Source of the DNA: Sphingosinicellaceae bacterium
GTDB lineage: Bacteria; Pseudomonadota; Alphaproteobacteria; Sphingomonadales; Sphingomonadaceae
Length of the DNA: 64,000 nt
Assembly: GCA_019285715.1 (NCBI GenBank)
Contig: CP079108.1
Span: forward strand, 1,007,001-1,071,000
Reading direction: 5' to 3'
Below the pieces are notes generated by a model, which was not told the DNA's origin, made no database searches, and worked only from the letters and a program-made list of their open reading frames with translations. Shown here piece by piece: positions 47,558 through 56,328 of the stretch; within the stretch, counting starts at the first letter, position 1, and each line of letters starts with the position of its first letter. Both the position numbers and the translations under genes were made by a program.

Positions 47558-48022
47558 ATGGGCGGTCGCGGTGCGTCATCCGATGCTATCTTGGCATCGT
47601 CCTCCGTAGGTAGACTCTATGCGATCAATCACGCGCTTATCGCATTTCCGCTGGTCTTGTTTGCTGCGGCATTCGTAACCGACATCATCTACGTCGGCAG
47701 CCTGCAGATAATGTGGGCGCAGTTCTCCATCTGGTTGATAACTGGAGGCCTGATTATGGGAGGCGTCGTCCTCGCAATCGAGATTGCGCGCTTCATCTTG
47801 AACCATGGGAAGCGACCGCTGCAACGGTGGTTTGGCTTACCATTCTGGGGCGGAGTCATCGTGCTGACACTTTCCCTCCTCAATGCTCTCATTCACAGCC
47901 GTGACGCGTACACGTCGGTCGTCCCCGGCGGCATCGTCCTGTCCGGCGTCGTCACCCTCATCGCCATCATCACGAGCTGGAGCCTCATCACGCTTCCCGG
48001 TCGGGGGCGGGAGCCGGCGTGA
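47558..48022 (+). CDS. DUF2231 family membrane protein
   Basis: A 154-residue polytopic protein with four hydrophobic helices. INHALIAFPLVLFAAAFVTDIIY is the family opening (His in helix 1) and IARFILNHGKRPLQRWFGLPF a cytoplasmic loop. DUF2231 proteins are uncharacterised and often adjacent to redox or haem proteins. Start 47558 has TGGAG 6 bases upstream; an ATG 12 bases earlier is an alternative. The stop overlaps the start of the sugar-dehydrogenase gene (TGATG). Confidence 0.8.
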   Translation: MGGRGASSDAILASSSVGRLYAINHALIAFPLVLFAAAFVTDIIYVGSLQIMWAQFSIWLITGGLIMGGVVLAIEIARFILNHGKRPLQRWFGLPFWGGVIVLTLSLLNALIHSRDAYTSVVPGGIVLSGVVTLIAIITSWSLITLPGRGREPA

Positions 48023-49320
48023 TGCGTTTCTTGCCCCCCATTCTCTGTGCGCTCGCGCTTTTCGGCTGCGGCGACCGGAACGGCGGCGACATCGAAGCGC
48101 AGGTCGGTCCCAATCCCGACCTACCCGAGCCGCATCAGTATCTCATCCCGCCGGTGGGGGTCGCCACGAGGGTCGAGTGGGGCTCGGCGAAACCGGCGGC
48201 GCCTGTCGGGATGGAGATACATGCCCTCGCAGTCAGACTTGCTCACCCGCGCATGCCCTATGTGCTGCCTAACGGAGACGTGCTGATCGTCGAATCGAGT
48301 GGCCCGTCCGAGCCGGTCTTCCGCCCGAAGACGATAATCGCCGCGAAACTTCAGGCATACTCCGCGGGAGGCGCCAAGGGCGCGAACCGGATCACGCTGC
48401 TACGCGATGCGGACGGTGACGGACGGCCTGAGCTCCGCGTGACGTTCCTCGACAAGCTCGTGAACCCGTTCGGAATCGTGCTTGTCGGCAATGACCTCTA
48501 CGTTGCCAATACCGATGCCGTAGTGCGCTATCCGTACAGCGCCGGACAGACCAGGATCACCGCGCCGGGTACCAAGCTGACCGATCTACCGGGCGGTCCC
48601 ATCAACCATCACTGGACGAAGACGCTCGTCGCCAGCCCTGACGGCACCAAGCTCTATGTCGGCGTCGGCTCGAACAGCAACATCACCGAGAACGGCATCG
48701 AGGCTGAGAAGGGGCGCGCCGCGGTCTGGGAGATCGACCGGGCGACCGGCGCGTCGCGCATCTTCGCCAGTGGCCTGCGCAATCCTTCAGGATTGGCCTG
48801 GGAGCCTCATACCGGCGCGTTGTGGGCGCTCGTCAACGAGCGGGACGAACTCGGTCCCGATCTCGTACCCGACTATATGACATCGGTACGCGACGGCGGG
48901 TTCTACGGCTGGCCGTACAGTTACTTCGGCCAGCACCTGGACCCGCGCGTCAGGCCGCAGCGGCCCGACCTAGTCGCACGCGCGACGAAGCCCGACTACG
49001 CACTGGGTTCGCACGTCGCGCCGCTGGGCCTCGCGTTCTACGCGGGAGGCAGTCTACCGACCCGCTACCACGATGGTCTGTTCGTGGGCGAACACGGCAG
49101 CTGGAACCGCGGAAACCTGAGCGGCTACAAGGTCGTGTTTATTCCCTTCGCGAGCGGTCGCCCGAATGGGAAACCGCAGGATGTGGTGACCGGATTCCTG
49201 ACTTCGGATGGGCATGCCCGTGGTCGCCCGGTCGGTCTCGCGATCGACCGCACCGGCGCGCTGCTGATCGCCGACGACCTCGGCGACACACTTTGGCGCC
49301 TCACCACACCATCGGGTTGA
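48022..49320 (+). CDS. PQQ-dependent sugar dehydrogenase (sorbosone/YliI type)
   Basis: A 432-residue exported lipoprotein. LFGCGD at the end of the hydrophobic N-terminal segment is a lipobox. The six-bladed propeller has PFGIVLVGNDLYVANTDAVV, LYVGVGSNSNITENG, SGLRNPSGLAWEPHTGALWALVNERDELGPD (Ca/PQQ-site region of soluble glucose/aldose dehydrogenases) and LFVGEHGSWNRGNLSGY. The ATG overlaps the DUF2231 stop. The membrane DUF2231 protein may serve as its redox partner, but this is inference. Confidence 0.85.
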   Translation: MRFLPPILCALALFGCGDRNGGDIEAQVGPNPDLPEPHQYLIPPVGVATRVEWGSAKPAAPVGMEIHALAVRLAHPRMPYVLPNGDVLIVESSGPSEPVFRPKTIIAAKLQAYSAGGAKGANRITLLRDADGDGRPELRVTFLDKLVNPFGIVLVGNDLYVANTDAVVRYPYSAGQTRITAPGTKLTDLPGGPINHHWTKTLVASPDGTKLYVGVGSNSNITENGIEAEKGRAAVWEIDRATGASRIFASGLRNPSGLAWEPHTGALWALVNERDELGPDLVPDYMTSVRDGGFYGWPYSYFGQHLDPRVRPQRPDLVARATKPDYALGSHVAPLGLAFYAGGSLPTRYHDGLFVGEHGSWNRGNLSGYKVVFIPFASGRPNGKPQDVVTGFLTSDGHARGRPVGLAIDRTGALLIADDLGDTLWRLTTPSG

Positions 49321-49398
49321 CGCCTCCGGCGGCAACGAATTGCGCGACCGTGCTGAACCCCAAGAACGTGCGGCAAATCCTTCATGCAGGAGAATAGG

Positions 49399-50028
49399 AT
49401 GACCTTCCAATCGATCAAGCGCCCATCACCGCTTCGGTTTTTGCCAGGATCGCGAGCAGCGCGAGCAGCTTTCGTCGCACTTGCAGCGGCGACTGTGGTC
49501 GCGTCGTCGCCTGCGGATGCACAGCACTCGGGCGGGCAGATGCACCAGTATCCCATCTCACCGGCCCAAGCCGAGCCGCAGACGCAGCATCTCGGTAAAT
49601 TTGATCGGGACATCGTCTATGACGCCGGCCGACGCGAGCTGTTTGAGACGGGGATATCGCGCTTGGTCCTACGAAACTCGCAGAACTCGGAAGTTCGGCT
49701 GTTGGCCGAAACGGTCATTGAGGATCATGGATACGCCACAGCAAAGTTGAGGAAGGTCCTGGACCCCCTCGGCTTCGAAGGCGCAACCGAACTCTACCCT
49801 GATCAACAGAGTGAGTTGGAGCAGATGAAGGGACTCAGAGGGGAGGCATTTGACCGGGCCTACATGGATGCGATCACTCAGACACACGTGTTGTCGGTCG
49901 GTTTCTTCGAGCAGCTTTCGAGCAAGGCGCAGAACCCTGAGCTAAGGCAAGCAGCTTCGGAAGTGCTGCCGCGGGTGAAACACCATTTGGCGATGATGCA
50001 GGATCTGAAACAACGCGTCCCCCGATGA
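49399..50028 (+). CDS. DUF4142-like exported protein (ferritin-like helix bundle)
   Basis: A 209-residue protein. CAGGAGA lies 6 bases before the ATG at 49399. A signal peptide with AALAAATVVASSPADAQ is followed by a four-helix bundle: DRDIVYDAGRRELFETGISRLVL, ADTVIEDHGYATAKLRKVL, AYMDAITQTHVLSVGFFEQL and LPRVKHHLAMMQDLKQ. DUF4142 proteins are periplasmic and often associated with stress islands. Function unknown. Part of the plus-strand run 47.6-52.4 kb. Confidence 0.85.
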   Translation: MTFQSIKRPSPLRFLPGSRAARAAFVALAAATVVASSPADAQHSGGQMHQYPISPAQAEPQTQHLGKFDRDIVYDAGRRELFETGISRLVLRNSQNSEVRLLAETVIEDHGYATAKLRKVLDPLGFEGATELYPDQQSELEQMKGLRGEAFDRAYMDAITQTHVLSVGFFEQLSSKAQNPELRQAASEVLPRVKHHLAMMQDLKQRVPR

Positions 50029-50103
50029 CTGGTCACGGCCACCGGAGTGGCTGTGTCGACCAGTCCGGACGGAGCGACCCGATCCACCAGAACGGAATTT
50101 CGC

Positions 50104-50658
50104 ATGCGAACCATCGTGTCACCATTGGCGGCAGTCTTCCTGTTGGCGTCACTTGGTACTCCGGCAGTAGCTGGAACGGGCTTCCGCCTCTCCTCACCGA
50201 CGCTAAAGGCGGGCGGACGGATTCCAGCCTCTCAGATACTTGATCGCGAGGGCTGCAGCGGCGGTAACAGGTCGCCCGAACTGCGGTGGTCGGGCGCGCC
50301 TGCCGCCACCAGAAGCTACGCTCTGACGCTTCATGATCCCGATGCCCCGACCGGGAGCGGCTGGTGGCACTGGGTCGCGTTCAACATCCCGGCGACTTCG
50401 ACGTCCCTTCCTGCAGGCCTGCCTGAGGATTCGGCCGGAAGCCGCATCGTCCAGAGTATGACCGACTTCGGCAAGGTCGGCTATGACGGCCCATGCCCGC
50501 CGAAAGGCGATACCGCGCACCACTACGTCTACACATTGCACGCTCTCCGCGTCGGGTCCGTGCCATTGGACGCGAAGGCGACGGCGGCCATGGTCGGCCT
50601 GTTCCTGCATCAGAACGCGCTGGCCACAACCACTCTGACCGTCAGGTATGGACGTTGA
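50104..50658 (+). CDS. YbhB/YbcL family PEBP protein
   Basis: A 184-residue exported protein with a Sec signal peptide at 1-23 (ends AVAG). It has the PEBP core SPELRWSGAPAATRSYALTLHDPDAPTGSGWWHWVAFNIP, with the DPDAP and HW motifs, and GYDGPCPPKGDTAHHYVYTLHAL, the ligand-site GP/HHY motif. Bacterial PEBPs bind phosphorylated ligands, and their role is unclear. It probably resides in the periplasm. Confidence 0.9.
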   Translation: MRTIVSPLAAVFLLASLGTPAVAGTGFRLSSPTLKAGGRIPASQILDREGCSGGNRSPELRWSGAPAATRSYALTLHDPDAPTGSGWWHWVAFNIPATSTSLPAGLPEDSAGSRIVQSMTDFGKVGYDGPCPPKGDTAHHYVYTLHALRVGSVPLDAKATAAMVGLFLHQNALATTTLTVRYGR

Positions 50659-50822
50659 CGGTGACCCCGACCGGCGCGCTGCGGGGACGCCGTCTGTCAT
50701 CACGGGAATGGCCGAGGCCTCCGCGGGAGGAACCGGTGAAGTCCCGGTCATCGGCGTGAGCGCCGACGATCCGACGATAGCCGGCGATCATCCGCCAGAG
50801 ACCACCTTTCGGAGACGATAAG

Positions 50823-51803
50823 ATGAAGCGAATCCTGAAACTCGCCGTCGGTGCCCTAGTCGCATCCGCAACCGTCGCGCCGGGCGCCCATGCCCGATCG
50901 GCGCCCGTCGCCGCTCAGTCGGCGCCCGTGGAAGAGTTCCCCGTGCCTGCCGGCTTCAAGAGCGCCTATCGCGACGTGGATGGCGTCAGGATGCATTATC
51001 TCATGGGTGGCGAAGGGCCGCTCGTTCTGCTGGTGCACGGCGTCGGTCAGGCCTGGTACGAGTGGCACCGGCTGATGCCGCTGCTCGCGCGCACTAACAC
51101 CGTGGTGGTGCTGGACCTACCTGGCCTCGGCCTGTCCGGGCCGCCGCAGTCCTATGCCGGGCAGGACGTGGCAGAGATCATCTACAAGTTTGCGAAGAGC
51201 TTCAGTCCCACGGCTTCGTTCGACCTGGTGGCCCACGATATCGGTATCTGGAACACCTATCCGATGATAGCCCGGCACCCATCGGATATCCGGCGCGTCA
51301 TCTTCATGGAGGCACCGATCCCCGACGAGGGCCTCTACCAGTATCCGGCCTTCACACCACATGGTGAATCGTCGGTTTGGCACTTCAGCTTCTACGCCGC
51401 CGACGACAATCTTGCGGAGACGCTGATCACCGGCAAGGAGCGGTTCTTCTTCGAGCATTTCATCAAGGCTCATGCCGTCAAGAAGGATGTGTTCACGCCG
51501 GAGCTCTTGGATCTCTATGCGCGCTCCTATGCGAAGCCGGGGGTTCTCAGGTCCGCCTTCGGCTACTATCGGGCGCTGAACGAGACCGCGCGCCGCAACG
51601 AGCCGCTGCTGCAGACTAAGCTCACGATGCCCGTTCTTGCGATCGGTGGTGAAGGCGGCTTCGGGAAGGCGCTGGCCGACCAGATCAGGCGATACGGCAC
51701 CAATGTCGAGGGCCTGGTGCTGCCCGGCTGCGGCCACTGGCTACCGGAAGAGTGCCCCGCGCCGCTGAACAATGCCGTGATCGATTTTCTGGGAAGAAGA
51801 TGA
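50823..51803 (+). CDS. exported alpha/beta hydrolase (epoxide-hydrolase-like)
   Basis: A 326-residue hydrolase with a signal peptide (1-24). [18 protein letters not shown] carries the HG oxyanion motif. The nucleophile elbow is [10 protein letters not shown], with Asp rather than Ser, as in epoxide hydrolases and haloalkane dehalogenases. The cap region contains [17 protein letters not shown] and a Tyr suitable for epoxide activation. [13 protein letters not shown] and GCGHWLPEE supply the acid and catalytic His. Periplasmic detoxification of reactive epoxides would fit the redox-stress neighbourhood. Confidence 0.85.
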   Translation: MKRILKLAVGALVASATVAPGAHARSAPVAAQSAPVEEFPVPAGFKSAYRDVDGVRMHYLMGGEGPLVLLVHGVGQAWYEWHRLMPLLARTNTVVVLDLPGLGLSGPPQSYAGQDVAEIIYKFAKSFSPTASFDLVAHDIGIWNTYPMIARHPSDIRRVIFMEAPIPDEGLYQYPAFTPHGESSVWHFSFYAADDNLAETLITGKERFFFEHFIKAHAVKKDVFTPELLDLYARSYAKPGVLRSAFGYYRALNETARRNEPLLQTKLTMPVLAIGGEGGFGKALADQIRRYGTNVEGLVLPGCGHWLPEECPAPLNNAVIDFLGRR

Positions 51804-51947
51804 TGCGGAATTAGAGTTGATGCCGTCGGTGTCGTTAACCGCATCGACTGGCAACAGTGATCTCGTCGCGATCGATCAGGATTGCGGCTTGGCGTGCGAG
51901 TATTTGAACTGACTCGAACCTGTCCCCAGCCGAGGATGAGAATTGCC

Positions 51948-52406
51948 ATGCCCACCCGACATACAGCCATGTACTTCGTGCGATATTCGCTCGTCCTGAT
52001 CTTCTTAGCGTTCGGCTACGTGAAGTTCTTTCCGTTCGAGGCCAAGGGGGTCGCGCCGCTTATATCGGCTCATCCTCTGCTCTCCTGGATGATTTCCGCC
52101 TTTGGGCAGGCGGGGGCGTCGGCCTTCCTAGGCGTTGTCGAGATCACGACGGGCTTGCTGCTCGCGTGTGGTCGGTGGGCGCCTCGACTTTCGATGGTGG
52201 GCGGTGTCATGGGAATGTTCGCTTTCTTCACGACCGTGACATTGTTCTTCTTCTTGCCGGGCATGAAGTTATTTGAAGCGTCTGCTGGTGGCTTCCCTGC
52301 GATCGGGGGTATGGGCCCCTTCCTGCTCAAGGACGTCGTGCTGTTCTCTGCGTGTCTAGCATGCGTCGCCGATTCACTGGATTTTGCAAAACGCGGCTTA
52401 GCCTGA
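51948..52406 (+). CDS. DUF417 / YkgB (RclC)-type membrane protein, paralogue 2
   Basis: A 152-residue inner-membrane protein. The signature LAFGYVKFFPFEAKGVAPLI and AFGQAGASAFLGVVEITTGLLLA align with the paralogue at 44.7 kb, with GPFLLKDVVLFSA near the end. Start 51948 chosen by length match and domain onset; an ATG at 51936 is possible but its ribosome binding site abuts the codon. Last gene of the plus-strand run, ending before converging minus-strand genes. Confidence 0.85.
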   Translation: MPTRHTAMYFVRYSLVLIFLAFGYVKFFPFEAKGVAPLISAHPLLSWMISAFGQAGASAFLGVVEITTGLLLACGRWAPRLSMVGGVMGMFAFFTTVTLFFFLPGMKLFEASAGGFPAIGGMGPFLLKDVVLFSACLACVADSLDFAKRGLA

Positions 52407-52720
52407 TCGCTCGGCCTGAATGATCGCGCGATCTAGATGCGCCTCCGGCGCGCGCGTGCGCCATGAAATGCCGGCCGGCGGTCCGGACGGCCGGGCAGGT
52501 TACACGGTGGAGCACGACGCGCGAAGCACCTGACGCCCATGTCTCGTGCCGGATGGGGCGCCGAGAGTAGGATGTTTTGGCGCGTCGGCGGAGGGCTTGA
52601 AGGTCGTTCCGTCGAAGCGGTAAGCTGCCCGCTACTTCATGCCCCAGGGACACTTGCCTTCCCGCATCGCTGGAATTCGCCGTCGCTGTGTGCGCCGCCG
52701 AGACGCGGCCGTAGCCGCCG
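52407..52720. other. convergent intergenic region with GC hairpin
   Basis: 314 bases between converging genes, no gene seen. GCGCC-TCC-GGCGC at 52439-52451 is a 5-bp GC stem with a 3-base loop that could act as a terminator. Confidence 0.4.
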
Positions 52721-52957
52721 TCAGCCGGGACTGCCCTTTGGGTCCTTCGAACGCGGATAGGTGCGCTCCTCCTGGATCGTACCGTCCATCTTCCGTATCC
52801 GGACTGACCCTCCGCCGGGGCCGACCGCGACCCGGAGGTCCTTTAGGGCTTCGTCCTTGGTGGCGAACGTACGCTTCGCCCTGTCCGACCCCTCCATCTC
52901 GAGCCGCCACTTCTCGGTCTTGGCATCCTTGTGAAGCGTGTACTTGTCCATCGCCAT
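52721..52957 (-). CDS. DUF2188 family protein, copy 1
   Basis: A 78-residue protein. KYTLHKDAKTEKWRLEM, FATKDEALKDLRVAV and GSVRIRKMDGTIQEERTYP match the DUF2188 outline (edge strand, TKxEA helix, GxIxEExxY end). ATG 52957 has GAGGGGA 6 bases upstream. Function unknown; in many genomes it is found with stress genes. It directly follows msrA by 13 bases and is probably in the same operon. Confidence 0.8.
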   Translation of the reverse strand: MAMDKYTLHKDAKTEKWRLEMEGSDRAKRTFATKDEALKDLRVAVGPGGGSVRIRKMDGTIQEERTYPRSKDPKGSPG

Positions 52958-52970
52958 CACATGTCCCCTC

Positions 52971-53480
52971 TCAGGCCTCGACCGTTCGGCGCGGTAGCAC
53001 CCAGCCGGGCCGGACGAAATGGCAGGTATAGCCGTGCGGCCTACGCTCCAGGTAATCCTGATGTTCGGGTTCGGCCTCCCAGAAGTCGCCCGCCTTGCTC
53101 ACCTCGGTCACGACGGTGTCCGGCCAGAGGCCCGAGGCGTCGACGTCCGCGATCGTGCTCTCGGCGATCTCGCGCTGCTCGTCGCTGGTGTAGAAGATCG
53201 CAGATCGATAGCTGGAGCCAATGTCGCCACCCTGCCGGTCCTTCGTCGAAGGATCGTGAATCTGGAAGAAGAGCTCCAGCAAGGTTCGATACGAGGTCTT
53301 CGTAGGGTCGAAGACGATCTCGATCGCCTCGGCATGGTTGCCGTGGTTTCGATAGGTGGCATTAGGGACCTCGCCCCCGGTGTAGCCGACCCGTGTCGAC
53401 ACCACGCCGGGCTGGCGCCGTATCAGGTCCTGCATGCCCCAGAAGCAGCCGCCGGCGAGCAGTGCGCGTTCTTCCGTCAT
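52971..53480 (-). CDS. msrA: peptide-methionine (S)-S-oxide reductase MsrA
   Basis: A 169-residue enzyme. The catalytic motif GCFWGMQDL has Cys12, followed by [12 protein letters not shown], the substrate-binding segment. [11 protein letters not shown] and [17 protein letters not shown] are conserved, and a C-terminal Cys in YTCHFVRP is a possible resolving residue. It reduces methionine-S-sulfoxide in proteins using thioredoxin. No signal peptide, so cytoplasmic. Start overlaps the msrB stop (ATGA at 53477-53480). Confidence 0.97.
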   Translation of the reverse strand: MTEERALLAGGCFWGMQDLIRRQPGVVSTRVGYTGGEVPNATYRNHGNHAEAIEIVFDPTKTSYRTLLELFFQIHDPSTKDRQGGDIGSSYRSAIFYTSDEQREIAESTIADVDASGLWPDTVVTEVSKAGDFWEAEPEHQDYLERRPHGYTCHFVRPGWVLPRRTVEA

Positions 53481-53926
53481 GACATGATCTCCACCTGATC
53501 GACGTAGGCGCCGTAGCCTTCGGCTTCCATGTCGTCGCGATGGACGAAGCGAAGTGAGGCCGAGTTGATGCAGTAGCGGAGACCGCCTGCGTCTTGCGGG
53601 CCGTCGGGGAAGACGTGCCCGAGATGGCTGTCACCGTAGGTCGAGCGCACTTCGGTGCGCATCATGCCGTGCGAGTCGTCGCGCAGTTCGTTGACGTGCG
53701 CAGGCTCGATCGGCTTGGTGAAGCTGGGCCAGCCACATCCGGAATCGTATTTGTCGGATGACGCGAACAACGGCTCCCCCGACACGATGTCGACGTAGAT
53801 GCCGGGTTCCTTGTTGTCGAGGTACGCGCCCTCTCCCGGGCGCTCGGTGCCGCTCTCCTGCGTCACGCGACGCTGTTCAGGCGTCAAGGCCGCGAGTGCT
53901 TCGTCGGTTCTGCGATATTCGGGCAT
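53477..53926 (-). CDS. msrB: peptide-methionine (R)-S-oxide reductase MsrB
   Basis: A 149-residue enzyme. Catalytic Cys119 is in [14 protein letters not shown], and Cys64 in [13 protein letters not shown] is placed as the resolving cysteine of Neisseria-type MsrB. The two CxxC zinc sites of the other subclass are absent, so it is the zinc-free form. It reduces methionine-R-sulfoxide. First gene of the msrB-msrA-DUF2188 operon; cytoplasmic. Confidence 0.97.
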   Translation of the reverse strand: MPEYRRTDEALAALTPEQRRVTQESGTERPGEGAYLDNKEPGIYVDIVSGEPLFASSDKYDSGCGWPSFTKPIEPAHVNELRDDSHGMMRTEVRSTYGDSHLGHVFPDGPQDAGGLRYCINSASLRFVHRDDMEAEGYGAYVDQVEIMS

Positions 53927-53966
53927 GCTGCACTTCCTTCCTCACTTGGTCCGGGATTAAGAGGCT

Positions 53967-54206
53967 CTATCCCTCCACATCGATATCGGGACGGTCATCT
54001 CCATTGGCGCGTTCGGCGACCCAGGTTCCATCCGCATTCTGGAACTCGATGTACGCGACCTCACCGGGCACTCCCTGCTCCCGGCATGCCATCGCCGCGG
54101 CCTTGCGAGCCTCGTTGTGGGTCGCGAACGTCTCCGCGAAGGTGTCGCCCTGCTTGTAGGTCCAGCCGCCGTCATGTTCGACGACGCGATAGGTGATGTG
54201 GCTCAT
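53967..54206 (-). CDS. DUF2188 family protein, copy 2
   Basis: A 79-residue protein. ITYRVVEHDGGWTYKQGDTFAETFATHNEARKAAAMACRE and the Asp-rich C-terminus match DUF2188. It lies 40 bases upstream of msrB on the same strand and so may head the same operon. The two DUF2188 genes flank msrB and msrA. Confidence 0.8.
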   Translation of the reverse strand: MSHITYRVVEHDGGWTYKQGDTFAETFATHNEARKAAAMACREQGVPGEVAYIEFQNADGTWVAERANGDDRPDIDVEG

Positions 54207-54215
54207 TGCAATCCT

Positions 54216-54884
54216 TCAGGGCATTGTGGCTTTGAAGCGCTCGAGCGCGGCGAAATGGGCAGCCTCGACCCTCAGATGGATCCAGCCCGCGACCGCGAAC
54301 GCGATGACGCCCGCGATGGTGGCGAACAGCAGGCCGGCGTGCAGTGAGCGCGCCACCGCCAAGCTGACGAGAACCGCGATCACGGCGCTGCTCACCCCGC
54401 CGACCATGCTCGCCGCGGTGAAGAGCATCTGGAATTTCGACCCGCCGGCAGTGAACAGGTCGTGGTTGGCGTGCGCATCCCCAACGGGATGATCGAACCA
54501 CCGGTCCAGGCCCGGCGACACGTCGGCGTAGAAGGCCCAGATACGCGCCTCATTGTAGCTGAGGCGCAGGTCCTGCACCCCTGTCTGCACCACCCGGTTG
54601 AACGTGACGATGCCGAGCGGCACGAGGCACGACAGCAGCACGAACGCGAAGACGTAGAAGCCCGTGCCCATCTGCGTCGCGGTGCTGATGAAGCCGAGCG
54701 CGACCAGTGTCATCGACACCGAAGTGAGGTACATGCCGGAACGGCCGACCGCTTCGGTCACCGTGGTTGCGCGCGCACCTGTGATCACGAAGTGCATCGT
54801 CGTCATGATATGCACCTGGCGATCGATGTCGGACACCGGTTCGCCGGCCGAGACGTCTACTGGTCCTGCGAGAACATTCTTCAT
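54216..54884 (-). CDS. hypothetical four-helix membrane protein
   Basis: A 222-residue protein with two pairs of transmembrane segments (SMTLVALGFI..., FAFVLLSCLVPLGIVTF; MLFTAASMVGGVSSAVIAVLVSLAVA, LLFATIAGVIAFAVAGWI) around a cytoplasmic loop with LRLSYNEARIWAFYADVSP. No recognised family. It ends 9 bases before the DUF2188 copy 2 gene, so the four genes msrA, msrB and the two DUF2188 are probably cotranscribed with it. Confidence 0.65.
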   Translation of the reverse strand: MKNVLAGPVDVSAGEPVSDIDRQVHIMTTMHFVITGARATTVTEAVGRSGMYLTSVSMTLVALGFISTATQMGTGFYVFAFVLLSCLVPLGIVTFNRVVQTGVQDLRLSYNEARIWAFYADVSPGLDRWFDHPVGDAHANHDLFTAGGSKFQMLFTAASMVGGVSSAVIAVLVSLAVARSLHAGLLFATIAGVIAFAVAGWIHLRVEAAHFAALERFKATMP

Positions 54885-55125
54885 GATCCGTCCGCCGTTG
54901 GCCGCAACCTAACCGTACCGGGCTGGCGACGATAGTCGCGGCAACGGTAAAACGGAGTCGTTCGAGGGTTCGCTGCGCCCACAAGCAGGCCTATAACGCC
55001 CGAATTGATCCAGCATTGCGCAAGACGCGGCTGCCGTTGGCTGATCATCATCGCCAGGCTACGGGGTTGCACAGTCAGCGCTTCGGGGGACGAGGGCTGG
55101 GCGGCGGTCGCGCGGTTCCGCCCTT

Positions 55126-56103
55126 TCAAGGCTCGAGCGTCCAGTGGCCGCTGAGGCCGAACAGCGTGGCGGATAGGACCTTGTCGCCGAACGTGGCGTC
55201 GACCCGGCTGCGGTACCGTGCGAACAGGGCGGCGGACAGTACGTGCGCGGGAACGGTCTCCTCCATGGCCGCCTCGATCGTGCGGTGGCCTTCGCCGGGG
55301 TCGCTGACCCGACCGTTGAACCTGTTCAGATCACCTTGCTCCGCCAGCGCCGAAGCGGTCAGGTCGAGCAGCCGGGACGACGTCGCGCTCGCGCGCCTCC
55401 ACATCTCGGCGATGTCGGCGAGGTCGAACTGGAACCGCGACTCGTCCGGCAGTTTCGCGGATCCGCGGCCTTGGAGGATGTCGAAACCTTCGGCGTATGC
55501 CTGCATGAGCCCGATCCCGACCGCGTCGTGGACCATCTTGACGAAACGGCCGGCACCGGTCGGACCGGCGTGGACGTAGCCCCGCTCCGCGCGGTCGTCG
55601 GAGCCGAGCCGACTTCGCGTGGGGGCGATGTCTCCCGCGCCGGGCGCCAGCGCGTCGAAGATCGGGTCGAGCAACTTGACGGACGCCGCGTCGCCCCCGA
55701 TCGCCATGCAATAGCCGCGTCGGCTGCCGGAATGCCCGTCCATGATTCCGACGTCTAAAAGGTGGATTCCCCGCGCGCTGCAGGACGCCGCCCTCCGGAT
55801 GTCGTCCTTGTAGAAGGTGTCGCTCCCGTCGACCACGACGTCGCCCGGGGAACCGAGCTCGACCAGGTCGGCGATCGCGACTTCGGTCGGCTCGCCGGGT
55901 GCTAGCATGATCCAGAGTATGCGGGGCGGTTCGAGCCACGCCAGCAGTTCGTCAAGTGACCCGGCCGCAGCGGCACCCTCGACGGCGACCGCGTCGCCCG
56001 CTTGCGCGCCTGGATCGAAGACCACGACCTCGTGCCCAGCCTCGATCAGGCGGCCGGTGACGTAGACCGCCAGCCGACCCTGACCGATCATCGCGAGACG
56101 CAT
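55126..56103 (-). CDS. 6-phosphogluconate dehydrogenase-like protein with altered active site
   Basis: A 325-residue protein with the 6PGDH/HIBADH architecture: Rossmann N-terminus (MIGQGRLAV), central DVGIMDGHSGSRRGYCMAIGG and all-helical C-terminal domain. It departs from the 6PGDH catalytic signature. The SGG substrate loop is MDG, DGGN is DGSD at 92-95, and KMVHNGIEYG is KMVHDAVGIG at 189-198, so the general-acid Glu and Tyr are lost while Lys189 remains. It is homologous to Gnd but probably not a canonical 6PGDH. Monocistronic upstream of the GH1 gene. Confidence 0.8.
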   Translation of the reverse strand: MRLAMIGQGRLAVYVTGRLIEAGHEVVVFDPGAQAGDAVAVEGAAAAGSLDELLAWLEPPRILWIMLAPGEPTEVAIADLVELGSPGDVVVDGSDTFYKDDIRRAASCSARGIHLLDVGIMDGHSGSRRGYCMAIGGDAASVKLLDPIFDALAPGAGDIAPTRSRLGSDDRAERGYVHAGPTGAGRFVKMVHDAVGIGLMQAYAEGFDILQGRGSAKLPDESRFQFDLADIAEMWRRASATSSRLLDLTASALAEQGDLNRFNGRVSDPGEGHRTIEAAMEETVPAHVLSAALFARYRSRVDATFGDKVLSATLFGLSGHWTLEP

Positions 56104-56328
56104 CGTGCTTCCTTCGGTTGAGTGACAGAAACCTCGGTGCCGACGCCTTCACACGACGTTCGCCGGCGAGCAGCCGCGCTTCGCGCCCGGTAACGCACTC
56201 GGGTTCCATCACCGCTCATGAGTAGTGGAAGGGCGGCCCGACCGCGCTCGCGGCGACCACGTCGGTCACCGCGAGTGACCGGCCCCGTCGCCGACTCCCT
56301 ACCGGCGGCGCTAGCGGCACGCGCCGTT

